Below, in pieces: positions 8,646-10,551 of a DNA stretch of 10,551 nucleotides. Source of the DNA: Candidatus Zixiibacteriota bacterium (lineage in GTDB: Bacteria > Zixibacteria > MSB-5A5 > GN15 > FEB-12); the NCBI GenBank assembly GCA_023700785.1, contig JAMPYH010000064.1, positions 1 through 10,551 of the forward strand, read 5' to 3'. The notes under the pieces were generated by a model. The model was given only the letters and a program-made list of their open reading frames with translations. It ran no database searches and was not told the origin of the DNA. Every line of letters starts with the position of its first letter. The stretch's first letter is position 1. Position numbers and translations under genes: made by a program.

Positions 8646-8785
8646 TCTAACCGTTTTTGGACCGCCGCCAAGCCAAATGAGGTAAAACAGCTATGAAAGA
8701 GCGATACAACGGGTTATCCTGCCGGAATCCTTACCTTCTGATTTTCTTCAACTTACGGGTTGTTGATACCGACAATGAGTAAAGA

Positions 8786-8814
8786 TTGCCTACTGGCGTT
8801 GAACCTGTTAGAAT
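8786..8814 (+). promoter_or_regulatory. Candidate promoter directly abutting the LIM-peptidase start codon
   Basis: TTGCCT (8786-8791) and TAGAAT (8809-8814) are 17 bases apart and match the classical boxes at 4/6 and 5/6. The -10 box ends six bases before the ATG at 8821, so transcription would begin at or next to the start codon. A GGAG lies only two bases before this ATG, too close for normal Shine-Dalgarno use, so a leaderless message is a consistent reading. If the GTG at 8833 is the true start, the leader would be about 12 bases. Confidence 0.3.
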
Positions 8815-8820
8815 GGAGCG

Positions 8821-9960
8821 ATGGATCGACCTGTGACAAAGCGAATTGTCATTCTCTGCGCGGCGCTGTCGTTGGCGCTCGCCTTTCTGGCCGCGGCGGT
8901 GGACGCCAAGGATCCGGTCTGCGCCAAATGCCGCAGGCCGATCGACTCCGGGCGTTGGTTCCAGATCGACGGACTTGCCTACCATTACAACCATTTCACC
9001 TGCGCCAACTGTAACCGCCCGATCGGCGAGCGGAAATATATCGAGTACGAGGGGAGCTACTTCGACTCCACCTGTTATGTCCGACGGTTCTCCCGCAAGT
9101 GCGATGTCTGCCGTGAGCCGCTTCGCGAGTGGGTGACTATCGACGGCAAAGACTACCACGAGTCTTGCTATAACGAACATCGCGCCGACCGCTGCGCCCT
9201 TTGCGGCAAACCGATCACCGGCACCTACATGTATGATGATTACGGCGCGAAGATACACGCTGAGCATCTGCAGGACGCCAGGCAGTGCAACTACTGCAGT
9301 CGCTTCATCTCGGCTAATTCCAACGGCGGAGAGCGATACAGCGATGGCCGGGTCGTCTGCGGATTCTGCCTTGAATCGGTGGTCAAGGACAAAGACGAAG
9401 CTGACTCGCTGATGCAGGTGGTCCGCCAGACGCTCGCGCTGGAAGGGATCGTGATCAAACAGAAAAAACTCCCGCTCGAGCTGGTCTCGCAGAAGAAGAT
9501 GCAGTCGCTCTCGCCGGGGCACGCGGCGGATATGGCCGGCTTTACCAAAGTGCGCCAGACCAAAAGCCTGATGGGGCTGGTGAAAGACAACGATGTCAAG
9601 ATCTACATCCTTGACCGGATGCCGCGGATGAACTTTATCGCCACCGCCGCGCATGAACTGATGCATGTCTGGCTCGGCCTGAACGACCGCTTTGAGACCG
9701 ACGAGATCCTGGCGGAAGGATCGTGCAACTACGCCGCCTACCTGGTGCTGAGCCGCTATCCCGGCGAGGCTGACCATGTGATCAAATATATGCAGGAGGA
9801 TACCGATCCCGCGTATGGGGAGGGGTACCGCAAAGTCTATTCGTACGTGAACGCGGTTGGCAAATCCTCCTGGCTGGCGCATCTCCGGACCGAGAATCAT
9901 CCCCCCTGGACCGGCGAGATGGGGCAGACCGTTGTTGACGAGTCCGCCGACGATCGCTGA
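8821..9960 (+). CDS. Secreted LIM-domain / DA1-like zinc metallopeptidase
   Basis: A 379-residue protein with an N-terminal signal peptide (about residues 1-29, ending A-V-D-A). Residues 34-85 form a LIM-like two-zinc module with ligand pairs C34/C37, H55/H58, C61/C64 and D82/C85. Three more Cys/His four-ligand clusters follow: C94/C97/H113/C116, C125/C128/H146/H149 and C156/C159/C180/C183. The C-terminal half matches the DA1-like domain. It has 'GIVIKQKKLPLELV' (209-222), then the active-site helix A-A-H278-E279-L-M-H282-V-W, where the two His bind zinc and the Glu is the catalytic base. E299 follows in 'AEGSCNY', 16 residues after H282, as the expected third ligand. Late in the domain comes DTDPAYGEGYRKV (327-339), which corresponds to the P-x-Y-G-D/E-G-F/Y-R block of plant DA1. 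Plant DA1 is a ubiquitin-activated LIM peptidase; the ubiquitin-interacting motifs are absent here, as expected for an exported protein. All catalytic residues are present, so it is probably active outside the cytoplasm. Substrate unknown. The start could also be GTG 8833. Confidence 0.85.
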   Translation: MDRPVTKRIVILCAALSLALAFLAAAVDAKDPVCAKCRRPIDSGRWFQIDGLAYHYNHFTCANCNRPIGERKYIEYEGSYFDSTCYVRRFSRKCDVCREPLREWVTIDGKDYHESCYNEHRADRCALCGKPITGTYMYDDYGAKIHAEHLQDARQCNYCSRFISANSNGGERYSDGRVVCGFCLESVVKDKDEADSLMQVVRQTLALEGIVIKQKKLPLELVSQKKMQSLSPGHAADMAGFTKVRQTKSLMGLVKDNDVKIYILDRMPRMNFIATAAHELMHVWLGLNDRFETDEILAEGSCNYAAYLVLSRYPGEADHVIKYMQEDTDPAYGEGYRKVYSYVNAVGKSSWLAHLRTENHPPWTGEMGQTVVDESADDR

Positions 9961-10025
9961 TCCCTGCTCCTCTGATAAAAAAATCTTGCGTTAACGTCTA
10001 AGAGCTTGCCATTATATCCACTGGA

Positions 10026-10065
10026 CGAACCGATCGCCGCGGTTCGGTCGCGAGCGCTACGCTCG
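10026..10065 (+). other. Two hairpins in the leader of the micro-ORF
   Basis: CGAACC (10026-10031) pairs with GGTTCG (10041-10046), and CGAGCG (10051-10056) pairs perfectly with CGCTCG (10060-10065) around a three-base loop. A palindrome GATGCATC follows at 10072-10079. They sit between the LIM-peptidase stop and the Shine-Dalgarno site at 10101. They are not followed by a T-run, so a terminator is unlikely. They may shape the leader of the micro-ORF or belong to a small RNA. Confidence 0.4.
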
Positions 10066-10100
10066 ACGCGCGATGCATCGGCGAGCAACATTTTCTGTTC

Positions 10101-10106
10101 AGGAGG
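10101..10106 (+). promoter_or_regulatory. Strong Shine-Dalgarno site of the micro-ORF
   Basis: AGGAGG lies five bases before the ATG at 10112. It is the best ribosome binding site I see in the window and is the main argument that the 20-codon frame is translated. Confidence 0.6.
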
Positions 10107-10111
10107 CCGTC

Positions 10112-10174
10112 ATGGCTAAATCGAGAGACAAAGGGAAAAAAGAGAAAAAGAAACCACCGAAAGCCAAAAAGTAG
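10112..10174 (+). CDS. Lysine-rich 20-residue micro-protein
   Basis: The frame encodes MAKSRDKGKKEKKKPPKAKK followed by TAG. Ten of the 20 residues are Lys and one is Arg, with two Pro, so the peptide is very basic, disordered and without hydrophobic stretches. This composition suggests nucleic-acid or ribosome contact, but that is inference only. Translation is supported by AGGAGG at five bases' spacing. The unit is closed by a terminator-like hairpin some 27 bases after the stop, which suggests a self-contained short transcript or the last gene of the LIM-peptidase transcript. I do not recognise a named family. The alternative is a chance A-rich frame behind a fortuitous ribosome site. Confidence 0.5.
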   Translation: MAKSRDKGKKEKKKPPKAKK

Positions 10175-10200
10175 GCGGTCTCTTTACCGCATAATTCAGT

Positions 10201-10228
10201 CGTAAGCCCGCCACCTGGCGGGCTTGCG
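10201..10228 (+). terminator. Rho-independent terminator-like hairpin
   Basis: AAGCCCGCC (10204-10212) pairs perfectly with GGCGGGCTT (10217-10225) around the loop ACCT. The stem extends by three more pairs, one of them a T-G wobble, to 12 pairs. A pyrimidine-rich tract with short T-runs (CATTTCTGCCTTTCT) follows rather than a clean T-run. A small GCGGT/ACCGC hairpin lies between it and the micro-ORF stop (10175-10190). Confidence 0.55.
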
Positions 10229-10280
10229 CATTTCTGCCTTTCTCCCCGTTACCTTGTCATTCACCACTTCATCCGGCTAT

Positions 10281-10437
10281 CGTCATTGCGAGGAGTCCGT
10301 TCGCTCTTGGCGGACGAGCGACGAAGCAACCTCGGCGCTGGAGGAACATAGAGATCGGGCTTTCGGGATTGCCACGGCATCGCGGAATGTCAATCGTAGC
10401 CGGGCCCAATACTCGTCCGCGATGCCTCGCAATGACG
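10281..10437. repeat. MITE-like palindromic unit bounded by 13-base inverted repeats
   Basis: CGTCATTGCGAGG at 10281-10293 recurs as its exact reverse complement at 10425-10437, bounding a 157-base non-coding unit. The unit contains two oppositely oriented repeat copies. The first (about 10281-10334, plus) ends in GACGAAGCAACCTCGG. The second, read on the minus strand, runs from 10437 to about 10366 and ends in GGCAATCC. The second copy has its own internal perfect 11-base inverted repeat, GGCATCGCGGA (10376-10386) and TCCGCGATGCC (10416-10426). No target-site duplication is evident in the flanks. Open frames across this region are translated repeat and not genes. Confidence 0.7.
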
Positions 10438-10488
10438 TTGGTGTGATGCCTAGGGTGCTGAAAATTGGTGAGAGGATAGGACTAGAAT

Positions 10489-10531
10489 GTCATTGCGGGG
10501 AGTCCGCCGGAGGCGGGCGACGAAGCAATCT
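10489..10531 (+). repeat. Third copy of the GTCATTGCGRGGAGTCCG...GACGAAGCAATCT repeat
   Basis: GTCATTGCGGGGAGTCCGCC opens the copy and GCGACGAAGCAATCT closes it. A short hairpin CCGCC (10504-10508) / GGCGG (10512-10516) lies in the middle. It has the same orientation and end motifs as the first copy at 10281 but a different core. This family of short palindromic dispersed repeats is familiar from many bacterial genomes, from general knowledge. The 50 bases between the previous unit and this copy (10438-10488) show nothing I can assign. Confidence 0.65.
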
Positions 10532-10551
10532 ATTCAAGGGGGATTAAAAAA

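Noticed and set aside
8693..8782. A 29-codon plus-strand frame in the divergent intergenic region, with GAGG ten bases upstream
   Set aside because: It is short, has no recognisable composition or motif, and overlaps the candidate promoter region of the LIM-peptidase gene. The support is too weak to call a gene.
8731..9900. A 389-codon minus-strand frame opposite the LIM-peptidase gene
   Set aside because: It is an antisense shadow. The plus strand carries the signal peptide, zinc ligands and peptidase motifs; the minus product shows no domain pattern.
10011..10016. A perfect TATAAT on the minus strand
   Set aside because: No -35-like sequence lies 16-18 bases upstream, and no minus-strand gene follows except the antisense side of the LIM-peptidase gene.
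9975..10045. A tRNA-like stretch on the minus strand (GTCCAGTGGATATAATGG...CTCTTAG)
   Set aside because: The would-be anticodon stem does not pair, and no acceptor or T-arm can be formed.
10281..10531. CRISPR array, considered because of repeated short motifs
   Set aside because: The copies differ in orientation, spacing and core, and there are no regular unique spacers.
10224..10547. A 107-codon open frame over the right end
   Set aside because: It runs straight through the dispersed repeats (its protein has the R-H-C-E-E-S and C-H-C-G-E-S style of translated repeat) and has no ribosome site, so it is spurious.

Overview
The window reads as a slice of a Gram-negative-type genome from the FCB superphylum, most plausibly an uncultured lineage such as Zixibacteria or a relative. 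The main reason is the long minus-strand gene, which ends in a type IX secretion (T9SS) type A sorting domain with an NYPNPFNP signature, a hallmark of this group. A lipoprotein and a signal-peptide-bearing LIM-type protein fit a cell with an outer membrane and an active secretome. The phylum call is an inference from protein style; no rRNA or tRNA is present.

Layout. (1) Positions 2-5427, plus strand: the 3' end of a TPR-protein gene runs in from the left edge. Two tandem paralogous membrane glycosyltransferases (GT-C/PMT-like, each with a soluble, TPR-like C-terminal tail) follow, joined by an ATGA overlap. A short gap leads to a small lipoprotein with a fibronectin-III-like domain. These look like one co-directional unit acting at the cell envelope. 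(2) Positions 5434-8580, minus strand: a 1048-residue secreted surface protein with FN3-like modules, a glutamine-amidotransferase-like segment and the T9SS sorting tail. It converges on the lipoprotein gene with a gap of only 6 bases. (3) Positions 8581-8820: a divergent intergenic region with a candidate promoter for each direction. (4) Positions 8821-9960, plus strand: a secreted protein with a LIM-like zinc-binding array followed by a DA1-type metallopeptidase domain (HELMH plus a downstream Glu). This is the domain order of the plant growth regulator DA1, here in an exported bacterial protein. It is the most striking gene of the window. (5) Positions 9961-10228: a structured leader, a 20-codon lysine-rich micro-ORF with a near-perfect Shine-Dalgarno sequence, and a terminator-like hairpin. 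(6) Positions 10229-10551: non-coding DNA with three copies of a dispersed palindromic repeat of the GTCATTGCGAGG...GACGAAGCAATCT type. Two of them form a 157-base unit with 13-base perfect terminal inverted repeats.

How the parts may work together. The glycosyltransferase pair and lipoprotein probably serve envelope or surface glycan transfer. The T9SS cargo and the LIM-peptidase are both exported. No T9SS machinery, sugar-nucleotide genes or regulators are visible, so the pathway links are inferred.
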